From Rhizobium altiplani (GTDB taxonomy: Bacteria > Pseudomonadota > Alphaproteobacteria > Rhizobiales > Rhizobiaceae), in assembly GCF_001542405.1 (NCBI RefSeq), contig NZ_LNCD01000091.1, positions 41,526-105,525 on the forward strand: 64,000 nucleotides of DNA. The letters are read 5' to 3'. Shown piece after piece: positions 52,162 through 61,679 of this stretch. Within the stretch, counting starts at the first letter, position 1. The number at the start of each line of letters is the position of its first letter. A model generated the notes under the pieces. It was given only the letters and a program-made list of their open reading frames with translations, searched no databases and had not been told where the DNA came from. A program made the translations under genes and the position numbers.

Positions 52162-53234
52162 CCGTAAGAACGATCGGCATCATTGGCGGCGGCCAGCTCG
52201 GCCGCATGCTTGCCATGGCCGCTGCACGACTGAACTTCCGCACCGTCGTCCTGGAACCGCAGGCCGACTGTCCAGCAGCGCAGGTCGCCAACGGACAGAT
52301 CGTCGCCGCCTACGACGATCCTGCAGCGCTGGCCGAACTTGCGAAGGCTTGCGACGTCGTTACCTATGAGTTCGAGAATGTCCCGGTAACCGCCGCCGAA
52401 ACCCTTGCAAGCAAGGTCCCGGTCTATCCACCGCCGAAGGCTCTCGAGGCCGCACAGGATCGGCTGGTCGAAAAGCGCTTCATCAATGGATGCGGCATCC
52501 CGACGGCGGGCTTCCACGCGGTCGACAGCCAAGCCGATCTCGAAGCGGCCCTGAAGGACTTCGGCGGACGCGGCGTCCTCAAGACCCGCCGCCTCGGCTA
52601 TGACGGCAAGGGACAGAGAGTATTCCGCTCCGCAGCCGATGCGCCGGATGGCGCCTTTGCAGCACTCGGCAACGTGCCGCTCATTCTCGAGAGCTTCGTT
52701 GCCTTCGAGCGCGAGATCTCGATCATCGCGGCGCGCGCGGCCGACGGCACCGTCGCCTGCTACGACCCAGCCGAAAACATTCACCGCAATGGCATCCTGC
52801 ACACGTCGACCATACCCGCTTCCATCGCTGCGGAAACGGCAGCCGCCGCCAGCGAAGCCGCCGAGAAGATCCTGGCGGCGCTCGGCTATGTCGGTGTCAT
52901 CGGCATCGAATTCTTCGTGCTCGCGGACGGCAGCCTGATCGCCAATGAAATGGCGCCCCGTGTCCACAACTCCGGTCACTGGACGGAAGCCGCCTGCGTC
53001 GTCTCGCAATTCGAGCAGCATATCCGTGCCGTCGCCGGCCTGCCGCTCGGCAATGCCGACCGCCACTCGGACTGCGTCATGCAGAACCTGATCGGTGACG
53101 ATATTCTGGCCCTGCCCGACTGGCTGCAGCGACCCGACACGCTGGTCCACCTCTACGGCAAGACGGAATCCCACCCCGGCCGCAAGATGGGCCACGTCAC
53201 CACGTTGACCGCAAAATTGCCGGTTTTTCCCTGA
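52158..53234 (+). CDS. purK: N5-carboxyaminoimidazole ribonucleotide synthase PurK
   Basis: This 358-residue ATP-grasp enzyme carboxylates AIR with bicarbonate. It starts IGIIGGGQLGRMLAMAA, shows the ATP-grasp core (LKTRRLGYDGKGQRV; ESFVAFEREISIIAAR) and EMAPRVHNSGHWTEAAC, the metal site. It works directly before PurE in the pathway. The ATG at 52158 overlaps the purE TGA. A terminator follows 85 bp after its stop. Confidence 0.94.
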   Translation: MTVRTIGIIGGGQLGRMLAMAAARLNFRTVVLEPQADCPAAQVANGQIVAAYDDPAALAELAKACDVVTYEFENVPVTAAETLASKVPVYPPPKALEAAQDRLVEKRFINGCGIPTAGFHAVDSQADLEAALKDFGGRGVLKTRRLGYDGKGQRVFRSAADAPDGAFAALGNVPLILESFVAFEREISIIAARAADGTVACYDPAENIHRNGILHTSTIPASIAAETAAAASEAAEKILAALGYVGVIGIEFFVLADGSLIANEMAPRVHNSGHWTEAACVVSQFEQHIRAVAGLPLGNADRHSDCVMQNLIGDDILALPDWLQRPDTLVHLYGKTESHPGRKMGHVTTLTAKLPVFP

Positions 53235-53319
53235 CAAAAGCCGCTTCGGCCACGGGAAAAACACCGTCATGTGGTTGACACAGCGGAACCGTCGGGTTAT
53301 CTGCACGCCCAACCTGAAG

Positions 53320-53341
53320 AGCGCGCCCTGAGCGCGCTTTT
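53320..53341 (+). terminator. Intrinsic terminator after purEK
   Basis: AGCGCG pairs with CGCGCT around a 7-base loop and is followed by TTTT. It stands upstream of rpmJ. Confidence 0.7.
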
Positions 53342-53398
53342 GAATGTAATAGATACGGGCGAATGTGAATTCCCCCTCAAACATCGCGGATCAAAACA

Positions 53399-53524
53399 AT
53401 GAAGATCAAGAATTCGCTCAAGTCGCTCAAGGCTCGTCATCGTGACAACCGCCTGGTTCGCCGCAAGGGCCGCATCTACATCATCAACAAGCTGAACCCG
53501 CGCTACAAGGCTCGTCAGGGCTGA
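53399..53524 (+). CDS. rpmJ: 50S ribosomal protein L36 (zinc-free type)
   Basis: This 41-residue protein starts MKIKNSLKSLKARHRDNR and continues VRRKGRIYIINKLNPR, the L36 sequence. It is the longer, zinc-free (YkgO-like) form, lacking the C-C-C-H zinc ligands of the 37-residue type. Encoded between the purEK terminator and a TPR gene, it is a short, single-gene unit. Confidence 0.95.
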   Translation: MKIKNSLKSLKARHRDNRLVRRKGRIYIINKLNPRYKARQG

Positions 53525-53627
53525 TATAGCGCGCCTGTACGGCTTCGTGGCATTCTGCGCCCGCCGTCCGGGGATTGCTTCTGCAATCAAATCAAATTGC
53601 TTTGATCTTCAGCGATGGCGGGCTACT

Positions 53628-54242
53628 ATGTCCGCCATGCGCTTTTTTGCTATGACCTGCGCGGCGATGCCGCTGTCCCTTATCTTGTTCGCTCCTGTTT
53701 TTCCTGCCGCAGCTGCGGACAAGGATGTCATCGTCGAGCAGCCGGACGCAAACCTCTCACCCAAGCAGCATGTGAATCAGCTCTTCGAACAGCTGAAGCG
53801 CGAGCGCGACCCTGACAAAGCAAGCGGTATCGCCGATGAAATCCGTACCGAGTGGAACGACTCGGGCAGCGCGACCGTCAATCTCCTGATGCAGTGGGCC
53901 GACAAGGCGATCCAGGAGAAGCGCACCGCCGCCGCCCTCGACTTCCTCGATCAGGCGATCGCCCTCAAGCCGGATTACGCAGAGAGCTGGAATCGCCGGG
54001 CGACGCTCAACTACGCCAATGACAACTATCGCAAGTCCATGTCCGACATCGAGCGCGTGCTTGACATCGAGCCCCGTCACTTCGGCGCGCTCTCCGGCAT
54101 GGCCGCCATTCTAATGGAAACGGGCAACGACGCGCTGGCCCTGAAAGCCTGGGAACGTTTCCTGGCGATCTATCCTGCCAATCGAAGCGCCCAGGAGCAG
54201 ATGAATACACTCTCCGAAAAGCTGGCCGGCAGCCGCACCTGA
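53628..54242 (+). CDS. Secreted TPR protein
   Basis: This 204-residue protein has a signal peptide (about 28 residues, cut after AAA) and three to four tetratricopeptide repeats from about residue 100 (AALDFLDQAIALKPDYAESWNRRAT, YRKSMSDIERVLDIEPRHFGAL, ALKAWERFLAIYPANRSA). It is periplasmic and probably scaffolds other proteins; no partner is visible. ATG 53628 is used; ATG 53637 is an alternative. Confidence 0.82.
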   Translation: MSAMRFFAMTCAAMPLSLILFAPVFPAAAADKDVIVEQPDANLSPKQHVNQLFEQLKRERDPDKASGIADEIRTEWNDSGSATVNLLMQWADKAIQEKRTAAALDFLDQAIALKPDYAESWNRRATLNYANDNYRKSMSDIERVLDIEPRHFGALSGMAAILMETGNDALALKAWERFLAIYPANRSAQEQMNTLSEKLAGSRT

Positions 54243-54284
54243 TCTTGACGGCGGCGCGCGCAGCCCAATCTTAGCCTCGGTTAC

Positions 54285-55379
54285 GTGATTTCAGCAGATA
54301 TTGCCATGCTTGCCGAAGCCTCCGCTTTCATTGCCTCTGTTGCCGCCGCTGTCGGCTACTCCGTCTACATGGAACGGCAGTTCGAGGCCAACTATCCCAA
54401 CATTGGCGAACGTACCGATATCGGCGGTTACCAGCTGAATGCCGTCCATGTTCCACGTCCCGAAACCGCCGATCTACCGCCGCTGGTCTTTATCCATGGA
54501 GCAGGCGGCAACCTGCTCGATCAAGTCGGCGCCTTCCTGGGACCGCTTCACGGCCGCGCCGAGATGCTGTTCGTCGACCGGCCGGGTCATGGCTACTCGG
54601 AACGCGGCGGTCCCGAGAATGCCCTGCCGTCCGGACAGGCGGATGCGATCGCAACGCTGATGGAGAAGCGGGGAATCAAACGAGCCGTCATCGTTGGCCA
54701 CTCCTTCGGCGGCGCCATCGCGGCCGCCTTCGGCGTGCGCCATCCCGACAAGACGGAAGGTCTGCTCTTTCTCGCCCCCGCGACTCATCCCTGGCCGGGC
54801 GGCATCGATTGGTATTATCACCTGGCTGCAATGCCCATGCTCGGCTGGCTCTTTACCCACGCCATTGTCGTGCCGCTAGGTTTGCGACGGCTGGAGCAGG
54901 CGACGATGAACGTCTTCCGTCCCAATCCGCGCCCGGAAGACTATATCGCGAAGACAGGCCCCACCTTGGCGCTGCGTCCGCGCGCCTTCTACAACAACGC
55001 CATCGACTGCACCCGCCTGCTGGCTTACCTCAAGGCGCATTCTCCGCAATATTCCAGGATCACCGCACCTGCTGTCATCATCACCGGTGACAGCGATGCC
55101 ATCGTCTGGGAACACATTCATTCGCAGGGGCTGGCCCGTGATATCGCCGGCTCCGAACTAGTGACGATACGCGGCCTCGGCCACAAGCCGGACTATATGG
55201 TCACCGACGTCGCCATTGCCGCCATGGAGAAGATCGGCGGCGCCGCTCGCGACCTCCAGGCCGCCGCCCGCCAGGCCGAGCACCGCCTGGGGCATGAAAA
55301 GCCCGCGCGGCCAACAGACATTGTCGCGCCCTTCGGCGATCCAGCCAGCCTGTCCGGGCCCGTCGCAACCGAAAACTAA
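54285..55379 (+). CDS. Alpha/beta hydrolase with N-terminal anchor
   Basis: This 364-residue alpha/beta hydrolase begins with a hydrophobic helix (IAMLAEASAFIASVAAAVGYSVYM) that may anchor it in the membrane. Catalytic parts: the oxyanion HGAGGN, nucleophile elbow GHSFGGAI (serine), acid in ITGDSDAIV and histidine in RGLGHKPDY. The C-terminal 50 residues are polar and loop-like. The start is GTG 54285. The substrate, probably an ester or epoxide, is unknown. Confidence 0.83.
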   Translation: MISADIAMLAEASAFIASVAAAVGYSVYMERQFEANYPNIGERTDIGGYQLNAVHVPRPETADLPPLVFIHGAGGNLLDQVGAFLGPLHGRAEMLFVDRPGHGYSERGGPENALPSGQADAIATLMEKRGIKRAVIVGHSFGGAIAAAFGVRHPDKTEGLLFLAPATHPWPGGIDWYYHLAAMPMLGWLFTHAIVVPLGLRRLEQATMNVFRPNPRPEDYIAKTGPTLALRPRAFYNNAIDCTRLLAYLKAHSPQYSRITAPAVIITGDSDAIVWEHIHSQGLARDIAGSELVTIRGLGHKPDYMVTDVAIAAMEKIGGAARDLQAAARQAEHRLGHEKPARPTDIVAPFGDPASLSGPVATEN

Positions 55380-55478
55380 CCTTTCAGCAGCGGAACACAC
55401 ACCACTGCTGAGCGCGGTGCATTGCCGAGCGCTCGTTGCGTCCCATATCCATCGCACCGTCATGCTTTGAGGGAAGTC

Positions 55479-57218
55479 ATGGATCAGCCCAACATCAGAA
55501 TATTCGCGGTTGCCGCCGCACTGTCGCTCTCGCTTGCACCGTCGGCGTTCGCCGCCTCGCCCGCGCCCGCTGAATCCGAGCATGGCATGGTCGTAACCGC
55601 CCAGCATCTGGCGACCGACGTCGGCGTCGATGTGCTGAAGAACGGCGGCAATGCCGTCGATGCCGCGGTTGCCGTTGGCTACGCCCTCGCCGTCGTCTAT
55701 CCGACGGCCGGCAACATCGGCGGCGGCGGTTTCATGACGATCCGGCTGAAGGACGGGAAGACGACATTTCTCGACTTCCGCGAGCGCGCGCCGCTCGCAG
55801 CAACCAAGACGATGTATCTCGATGCCAAGGGCGATATCGTTCCCCGCGCCAGCCTCGACGGCTATCTCGCCGTCGGCGTGCCCGGATCCGTGATGGGCTT
55901 CGAGACGGCGCGAGAAAAATACGGCACGAAGTCGCGACAGGATCTGCTGGCGCCGGCCATTCGCTACGCCAAGGAAGGCTTCACGCTGGAACAAGGCGAC
56001 GTGGCCAACATTTCCGGCAGCGCCAAGAGGCTTGCGAAGGATGAAGCCGCTGCAAAGGTCTTCCTGAAAGCAGAAGGAAAGCCATACGCCGCAGGCGAAA
56101 AACTGGTGCAACCCGACCTCGCCGCCGTTCTTTCCAGCATCGCCGACAAAGGGCCTGACGCTTTCTATAAGGGCATGCCGGCCGACGCGATCACCAAGGC
56201 GAGCCAGGCGAAGGGCGGCATTCTCGCCAAGGAGGATTTCGAGCAGTACGCGGTGCGTGAACTGAAGCCCGTCGAATGCAGCTACCGCGGTTATGACATC
56301 ATCTCCTCGCCTCCCCCCTCCTCCGGTGGCGTCATCATCTGCGAAATCCTCAACGTGCTCGAGGATTACCCGCTCTCCTTCCTCGGCTACGGTTCTGCTG
56401 AGACGGTTCACCTGATGGTAGAGGCGATGCGCCATGCCTATGTCGACCGCAACGCTGCCCTCGGCGATCCCGACTTCGTGGAGAACCCGATGTCGACATT
56501 GCTCGACAAGAGCTACGCCAAGGCGATCCGCGCCAAGATCGATCCCTATAAATCCGGCACGTCGGCCGACCTGAAGCCGCTCGGAGCCAAGGAAAGCGTC
56601 GAGACCACGCATTATTCCATCATCGACGATGAAGGAAATGCCGTCGCGGTCACCTATACGCTGAATGGTTCCTTCGGCGCTGGCGTTGTCGCGCCCGGCA
56701 CCGGCATCCTGCTCAACAACGAGATGGACGACTTCACCTCGAAGCCTGGCGTTCCGAACCTCTACGGTCTCGTTCAGGGCGAGGCCAATGCGATTGCGCC
56801 GAAGAAGACGCCGCTCTCCTCGATGAGCCCGACGATCGTGACCAAGGACGGCAAGCCCTTCATGGTCATCGGCAGCCCCGGCGGATCGCGCATCATCACC
56901 ATCACCCTCGAGGCGATCCTCAACGTCATCGATTTCGGCATGGACATCAGCCAGGCGGTCAACGCCCCACGCATTCACCACCAATGGCAGCCGGACAAGA
57001 TCTATCTCGAGCCCTACACGCTCTCGCCTGATACGATCCGGGCGCTGATCGCCATGGGCCATACACTGGATGACGGCAGCGGCCCGCCGCAATGGGGGCA
57101 GGCCGCCGGCATCCTTGTCGGCGGAAAGAGCCTCGCCGATATCGAGAAGGGTGGCGGCGCACGCTACAACGGCGCGATGGACAGCCGCGCCTCCGAGGGC
57201 TCCGCCGGCGGATACTGA
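55479..57218 (+). CDS. ggt: Gamma-glutamyltransferase
   Basis: This 579-residue periplasmic enzyme hydrolyses or transfers the gamma-glutamyl group of glutathione. It has a signal peptide (about 25 residues), autoprocesses between the two chains, and the nucleophile is Thr376 in ETTHYSIIDDEGNAVAVTYTLN-like sequence (TTHYS). Other landmarks are NIGGGGFMTIRL, PPPSSGGVIICEIL and GSPGGSRIITITLEAIL. GAGGGAAGTC precedes ATG 55479. It is a single gene. Confidence 0.93.
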   Translation: MDQPNIRIFAVAAALSLSLAPSAFAASPAPAESEHGMVVTAQHLATDVGVDVLKNGGNAVDAAVAVGYALAVVYPTAGNIGGGGFMTIRLKDGKTTFLDFRERAPLAATKTMYLDAKGDIVPRASLDGYLAVGVPGSVMGFETAREKYGTKSRQDLLAPAIRYAKEGFTLEQGDVANISGSAKRLAKDEAAAKVFLKAEGKPYAAGEKLVQPDLAAVLSSIADKGPDAFYKGMPADAITKASQAKGGILAKEDFEQYAVRELKPVECSYRGYDIISSPPPSSGGVIICEILNVLEDYPLSFLGYGSAETVHLMVEAMRHAYVDRNAALGDPDFVENPMSTLLDKSYAKAIRAKIDPYKSGTSADLKPLGAKESVETTHYSIIDDEGNAVAVTYTLNGSFGAGVVAPGTGILLNNEMDDFTSKPGVPNLYGLVQGEANAIAPKKTPLSSMSPTIVTKDGKPFMVIGSPGGSRIITITLEAILNVIDFGMDISQAVNAPRIHHQWQPDKIYLEPYTLSPDTIRALIAMGHTLDDGSGPPQWGQAAGILVGGKSLADIEKGGGARYNGAMDSRASEGSAGGY

Positions 57219-57360
57219 TTGTCGGATGCGAGCGCGGAGGTAGTCGCCATTGATGCCGGCGCGTAGTCTCGCGCTTTTCGTGTCACGGTGACAAAGTCGT
57301 CGTTCACAAGCATCACGTGTAGCCTTATGCAGGGGCGTACCGTCATTCGAAAGAGTCTCC

Positions 57361-58335
57361 ATGACCAGCATTGAAATGATCGTTGCCGCCCGCGCCCGTC
57401 TGCGCGGACATGCGCGCCGCACGCCCCTTCTCTCCTCTCCCTTCATCGACGAGCTTGCCGGACGGCGGGTGTTCGTGAAGGCCGAGTGCCTCCAACATAC
57501 CGGCTCCTTCAAATTCCGCGGAGGCTGGTCCGCCGTTTCCGCACTCGATTCGGCCGTACGCGCGCACGGTGTCATCGCTTTCTCGTCAGGCAATCACTCG
57601 CAGGGTGTGGCGCTCGCCGCCAAGCTTCATGGCGTGCCTTCGGTGATCATCATGCCGTCGGACGCCCCGAAACTGAAGATTGCCAACACCCGCGCCCTCG
57701 GCGCCGAAGTCGTGCTCTACGACCGCGCCACACAGGATCGCGACGCCATCGGCGCCAAGCTTTCGGGCGAACGCAAGCTGACCCTGATCAAGCCGTTCGA
57801 CGAGCCCCAGGTGATCGCCGGCCAGGGCACGACGGGTCTCGAGATCGCCGAACAGGCGGAAGAGGAAGGCATCAAGGCTGCCGAGGTGCTGGTGCCCTGC
57901 GGCGGCGGCGGCCTGACGTCGGGGATCGCGCTTGCGCTCGAGGCTAGCGCGCCTGCGTTCCGCGTGCGTCCCTGCGAGCCTGAAGGCTTCGACGATACGA
58001 CACGGTCGCTGGCCTCAGGCAAGATCGAGCGCAACGCGGCGATGACCGGCTCCATCTGCGATGCGATCATTACCCCACAGCCCGGCAATATCACCTTCCC
58101 GATCCTGCAGCGCCTTGCAGGCCCCGGTATCGTCGTGACAGACGAGGAGGCGCTTCGCGCCATGGTGATAGCCTTTGTGCGACTGAAGATTGTCGTCGAA
58201 CCGGGCGGCGCGGTTGCCCTTGCCGCAGCGCTGTTCCACGGCGATGAGATGGAGGAAGACAACGTCGTCGTCGTCACCTCGGGAGGCAACGTCGACGCCG
58301 ATATCTTCGCCGGCGCTCTGGCCCGGCACGGGTAG
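57361..58335 (+). CDS. PLP-dependent threonine/serine dehydratase-like enzyme
   Basis: This 324-residue fold-type II PLP enzyme has K51 in the Schiff-base motif SFKFRGGW, substrate SGNHSQG, and CGGGGLTSG for the phosphate. This matches threonine/serine dehydratases and hydroxyaspartate or other amino acid dehydratases and racemases. Which reaction it runs is open. No regulatory ACT domain is present, so it is the catabolic type. Confidence 0.85.
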   Translation: MTSIEMIVAARARLRGHARRTPLLSSPFIDELAGRRVFVKAECLQHTGSFKFRGGWSAVSALDSAVRAHGVIAFSSGNHSQGVALAAKLHGVPSVIIMPSDAPKLKIANTRALGAEVVLYDRATQDRDAIGAKLSGERKLTLIKPFDEPQVIAGQGTTGLEIAEQAEEEGIKAAEVLVPCGGGGLTSGIALALEASAPAFRVRPCEPEGFDDTTRSLASGKIERNAAMTGSICDAIITPQPGNITFPILQRLAGPGIVVTDEEALRAMVIAFVRLKIVVEPGGAVALAAALFHGDEMEEDNVVVVTSGGNVDADIFAGALARHG

Positions 58336-58369
58336 AGGCAGAACAAGCCTGCCCACCCCGTCTCTTACG

Positions 58370-59167
58370 CTACGCAGCCTTGTAGCGCGCCGCGGGTGCC
58401 GACCGTGACAGGTTCGGCATCAGCGCCTGGCGTGCATCCTCGTAGGCCTTCAGCAATCCGGCATCCTCGAGGGCCGGGATCGTCGCGAATTCACCTTGGT
58501 CAAAGCCGGAAAGAGACGCATCCACCATGTCTTCCGCCTGCATGACGATCTCGGTCGGCAGGTGTTCGACCGGCGTACCGGCAATGCCCCAGAATTCGGT
58601 CGCCGTCGCCCCCGGCAGCACCGCCTGAACGCGGATATTCTTATCCGCCAGCTCGTGCTTCAGCGATTGGCTGAAGGCAAGAACGAACGCTTTGCTTGCC
58701 CCATAGACCCCATTCAGAACTTCAGGCGCGATCGCCACGATCGACGCAATGTTGATGATCGAGCCGCCGCCGCGGGCCGTGAAACCGGGCACGGCTGCGT
58801 AGGTCAGCCGCATCAGCGCTGTAACGTTGAGATCGACCATCGCCTGCATCTTGTCGACATCGGAGGCCAGCAGCGGCGCGGTGCCGCCGACGCCGGCATT
58901 GTTGACCAGAAGGGTGATGCTGCGGTCGTTCTTCAACACCGCCTCGACACGCGCCAGATCAGCCTTGTTGCCGAGATCGGCAGGCACCGTTTCAACCGTC
59001 CTGCCCGTCTCCCGGGTCAACTTGGTCGCAAGCTCGGAAAGGCGCTCGGCATTGCGCGCGACTAGAATGAGATCGTAGCCCCGCTTTGCGAGCCGGTGGG
59101 CGTAGATGGCGCCGATCCCCGATGATGCGCCCGTAACGAGTGCGGTTCCTTTCTGCTGCTCGGTCAT
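58370..59167 (-). CDS. Short-chain dehydrogenase/reductase
   Basis: This 265-residue classical SDR has TGASSGIGAIYAHRLAKRGYDL, NNAGVGG, catalytic serine in NIASIVAIAP and YGASKAFVL (YxxxK). It lies divergently from a GlxA-like AraC regulator, with a 119-bp shared control region. Substrate unknown. Confidence 0.87.
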   Translation of the reverse strand: MTEQQKGTALVTGASSGIGAIYAHRLAKRGYDLILVARNAERLSELATKLTRETGRTVETVPADLGNKADLARVEAVLKNDRSITLLVNNAGVGGTAPLLASDVDKMQAMVDLNVTALMRLTYAAVPGFTARGGGSIINIASIVAIAPEVLNGVYGASKAFVLAFSQSLKHELADKNIRVQAVLPGATATEFWGIAGTPVEHLPTEIVMQAEDMVDASLSGFDQGEFATIPALEDAGLLKAYEDARQALMPNLSRSAPAARYKAA

Positions 59168-59186
59168 TGTCGTTCTCCGTGTTGGG

Positions 59187-59204
59187 CAACAGCGCCTGCT
59201 GTTG
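59187..59204. promoter_or_regulatory. Possible operator between SDR and AraC-type regulator genes
   Basis: CAACAG-N6-CTGTTG inverted repeat in the 119-bp divergent region. It may be a regulator site. Confidence 0.4.
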
Positions 59205-59286
59205 GCCTGAGGAGAGTCTTACGCCTGATTGCCAATGTCTTGAATGTCATATAAACAACCTTTTAGGACAAACGGAGTTTCGAACC

Positions 59287-60231
59287 ATGCAGCGCATTGC
59301 CGTCCTGCTCTTTCCCGGCTTTCAGATGATGAGCCTCGCCGCCATCTCCGCCTTCGAGTTCACCAACCTCGAACTCGGCGAACAGGTCTACGACATCGCC
59401 TATCTCTCCGAGACCGGTGGGCCGGTGCGCGGCTCCTTCGGTGTCACGATGGAGACGACGCGGTTCGACGATCCCGCTTTCGATACGCTGCTGGTGTCGG
59501 GCGCCGTCGGCATCAAGCTGCCGACCCCAGGAGAAGGCGAATTCATCCGCAACGCGCTTGCCGCCTCCCGCCGCGTCGCCTCGATCTGCACCGGTGCATT
59601 TCTGCTTGCCGACGCGGGTGTGCTGGACGGCCGGCGCTCCACGACGCATTGGCTGCTCGCTCGAGAGCTGCAATCGCGCTACCCCAAGGTCAGGCTCGAG
59701 GAGGATCGCATCTTCATCATCGACGGCTCTGTCTGGAGCTCGGCGGGCATGACAGCCGGGGTCGATCTGGCACTTGCCATGGTTGAGAAGGATCACGGCG
59801 CCGACATCGCCCGCGCCGTTGCCCGCAAGCTCGTCGTCTACCACCGCCGGGCCGGCGGCCAGTCGCAGTTTTCCGCGCTGTTGGAACTGGAACCCAAATC
59901 GGACAGGATCCAGAAGGCGCTGGCACATGCGCGCAGCAACCTGAAGAACACGCTATCCGTCGAAGAACTGGCAGAAGCAGCGGCGCTCAGCCCCCGCCAG
60001 TTCAGTCGGATCTTCCGCGCCGAGACAGGGCAATCGCCCGCAAAAGCGGTGGAGAACCTGCGCCTCGAGGCGGCCCGGCTGATGATGGAACAGGGCCGGC
60101 ATCCGATCGACGTCGTTGCCACGGAGACAGGCTTCGCGGATCGTGAGAGGATGCGACGCGCATTCCTGCGCGCTTTCGGCCAGCCACCGCAAGCGATCCG
60201 CCGCAACGCGCAGCGCGAATATCAGGCATAG
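59287..60231 (+). CDS. GlxA-like AraC-family regulator with DJ-1/PfpI domain
   Basis: This 314-residue protein joins an N-terminal DJ-1/PfpI amidotransferase-like domain (RIAVLLFPGFQMMSLAA; ASICTGAFLLADAGVLDGRRSTTHW, with C99-like cysteine) to a C-terminal AraC helix-turn-helix pair (VEELAEAAALSPRQFSRIFR; PIDVVATETGFADRERMRRAFLR). The start at ATG 59287 follows GGAG. It probably controls the divergent SDR gene. The ligand is unknown. Confidence 0.88.
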   Translation: MQRIAVLLFPGFQMMSLAAISAFEFTNLELGEQVYDIAYLSETGGPVRGSFGVTMETTRFDDPAFDTLLVSGAVGIKLPTPGEGEFIRNALAASRRVASICTGAFLLADAGVLDGRRSTTHWLLARELQSRYPKVRLEEDRIFIIDGSVWSSAGMTAGVDLALAMVEKDHGADIARAVARKLVVYHRRAGGQSQFSALLELEPKSDRIQKALAHARSNLKNTLSVEELAEAAALSPRQFSRIFRAETGQSPAKAVENLRLEAARLMMEQGRHPIDVVATETGFADRERMRRAFLRAFGQPPQAIRRNAQREYQA

Positions 60232-61151
60232 GCTCTCGCCGCCGGGCGGACCGCCTGCGGCACGACGTCAGCGACGGCCTCCCGCACCGATTGCAACATG
60301 ATGGACGCAAGCCGCGCCGTCGCCGGCCCAGGCTCCGCCTCGGCGCGATGCAGGACGAGACCGAGCGAGGAAAGCTCCGGCAAGCCGGCTGCGTCTGCGA
60401 CAAGCGGCTTGACCTTTCGCGGCAGCCCGATCGGTGTGCGGATGGTAATGCCGAGCCCAGCGGCCGTCGCCGCCCACAATCCGCCGAGGCTCGGACTGAC
60501 GAAGGCAAGCCGCCACGGAATGCCCGCCGCGTCGAGCGCCTTGGTCGCCGCGGAGCGCAACAGGCACGGGGCTTCCAGCGAGGCGAGCGGCATCGGCTCG
60601 CCGCCGCCGAGGCTCCAGTCAACAGCTGCTTCCGCCGGCCCGATCCAACGCATCGGGACTTCGGCGATCTGCTCGCAATGCGGCGTCAGCGTGCCATCGC
60701 TCCACGCGAGTGCCAGATCGAGCTTTCCTGATGTGACGCGCTCGATCAGTTCGACATTGCGCACCACGCGCGCCTCGATGCGGACCTTCGGATGCGCGCG
60801 CGCAAAACGGCCGAGCACGTCGGGCAACAAGACCTCGCCGAAATCCTCCTGCAATCCGAGCCTCACCCAGCCTTCGAGCTCGATGCTCTTTACGGCTGCA
60901 GCCGCTTCGTCGTTGAGTTCCAGCAGCCGCCGCGCATAGGCCAGCATCGTCTCGCCGGCATCGGTGAGCGCAAGGCCGCGCCCCGCCTTGCGGAAGATCG
61001 GCGTGCCCGCCTGCTCCTCGAGCTTCTTCAACTGAGCGCTGACCGCCGAGGTCGAGCGGCCGAGCCGGTCAGCCGCTCGCGCGAAGTTGCCGAGCTCCAT
61101 TCCGGTCGCAAAGGTTCTGAGAACATCGAGATCGAAGATCGTCCGTCGCAT
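60222..61151 (-). CDS. LysR-family regulator
   Basis: This 309-residue LysR-type regulator has an N-terminal helix-turn-helix (FARAADRLGRSTSAVSAQLKKLEEQAG) and a periplasmic-binding-like effector domain. Start ATG 61151 (MRRTIFDLDV) follows GGGA; GTG 61154 is an in-frame alternative. It is divergent from the tautomerase-cupin-DUF4865 operon, and a near-perfect inverted repeat lies between them. Confidence 0.87.
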   Translation of the reverse strand: MRRTIFDLDVLRTFATGMELGNFARAADRLGRSTSAVSAQLKKLEEQAGTPIFRKAGRGLALTDAGETMLAYARRLLELNDEAAAAVKSIELEGWVRLGLQEDFGEVLLPDVLGRFARAHPKVRIEARVVRNVELIERVTSGKLDLALAWSDGTLTPHCEQIAEVPMRWIGPAEAAVDWSLGGGEPMPLASLEAPCLLRSAATKALDAAGIPWRLAFVSPSLGGLWAATAAGLGITIRTPIGLPRKVKPLVADAAGLPELSSLGLVLHRAEAEPGPATARLASIMLQSVREAVADVVPQAVRPAARAYA

Positions 61152-61186
61152 CACTTTCGTCCCGTTTTTGTGAATCGTAAGTTCAA

Positions 61187-61209
61187 ATAATTCTGATTTT
61201 CAGCATTAT
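61187..61209. promoter_or_regulatory. LysR-type operator between the regulator and tautomerase operon
   Basis: ATAATTCTGA (61187-61196), spacer TTT, TCAGCATTAT (61200-61209): the halves match at 9 of 10 positions as inverse complements. The T-N11-A rule of LysR boxes is satisfied. It is centred in the divergent promoter. Confidence 0.55.
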
Positions 61210-61259
61210 CGTGGCGTGCGATGCTTCTCCTGTCAAGAATTCACTCAAAGGAACTCGCC

Positions 61260-61679
61260 ATGCCTTTTGTTCGTATCTCTCTACTGCGCGGCAAGACGCC
61301 GGAGTATTTGCGCGCTGTTGCGGACAGCATTCATCGCGCCATGGTCGAGACGTTCAACGTGCCGCCCGCCGATCGTTTCCAGATCATCCACCAGCATGAA
61401 CCGGGCGAACTGATCTTCGACCGCAACTATCTTGCCGGACCGCGTTCCGACGACTTCGTGCTTTTCGCCATCACCGCCGGAAAGCCGCGCTCGACCGAGA
61501 CCCGCCAGGCCTTTTTCAAGCGGGCCACCGAGCTTCTCGGACAATCGCCGGGAATCCGGCCGGAAGACATCATGATCGTCGTCACCACCACATCACCGGA
61601 TGAATGGTCGTTCGGCGACGGAAAGGCGCAGATGAGCGAACCCGGCTGGGAAGCCCGCGCCTTCGGGAGTGCGGCATGA
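61260..61679 (+). CDS. Tautomerase-family protein
   Basis: This 139-residue protein of the 4-oxalocrotonate tautomerase superfamily has the catalytic proline at position 2 (MPFVRISLLRGKT), exposed after removal of Met. The rest has FQIIHQHEPGELIFDRNYL and a duplicated beta-alpha-beta fold. It heads a tightly packed operon, its stop overlapping the cupin gene. Real substrate unknown. Confidence 0.85.
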   Translation: MPFVRISLLRGKTPEYLRAVADSIHRAMVETFNVPPADRFQIIHQHEPGELIFDRNYLAGPRSDDFVLFAITAGKPRSTETRQAFFKRATELLGQSPGIRPEDIMIVVTTTSPDEWSFGDGKAQMSEPGWEARAFGSAA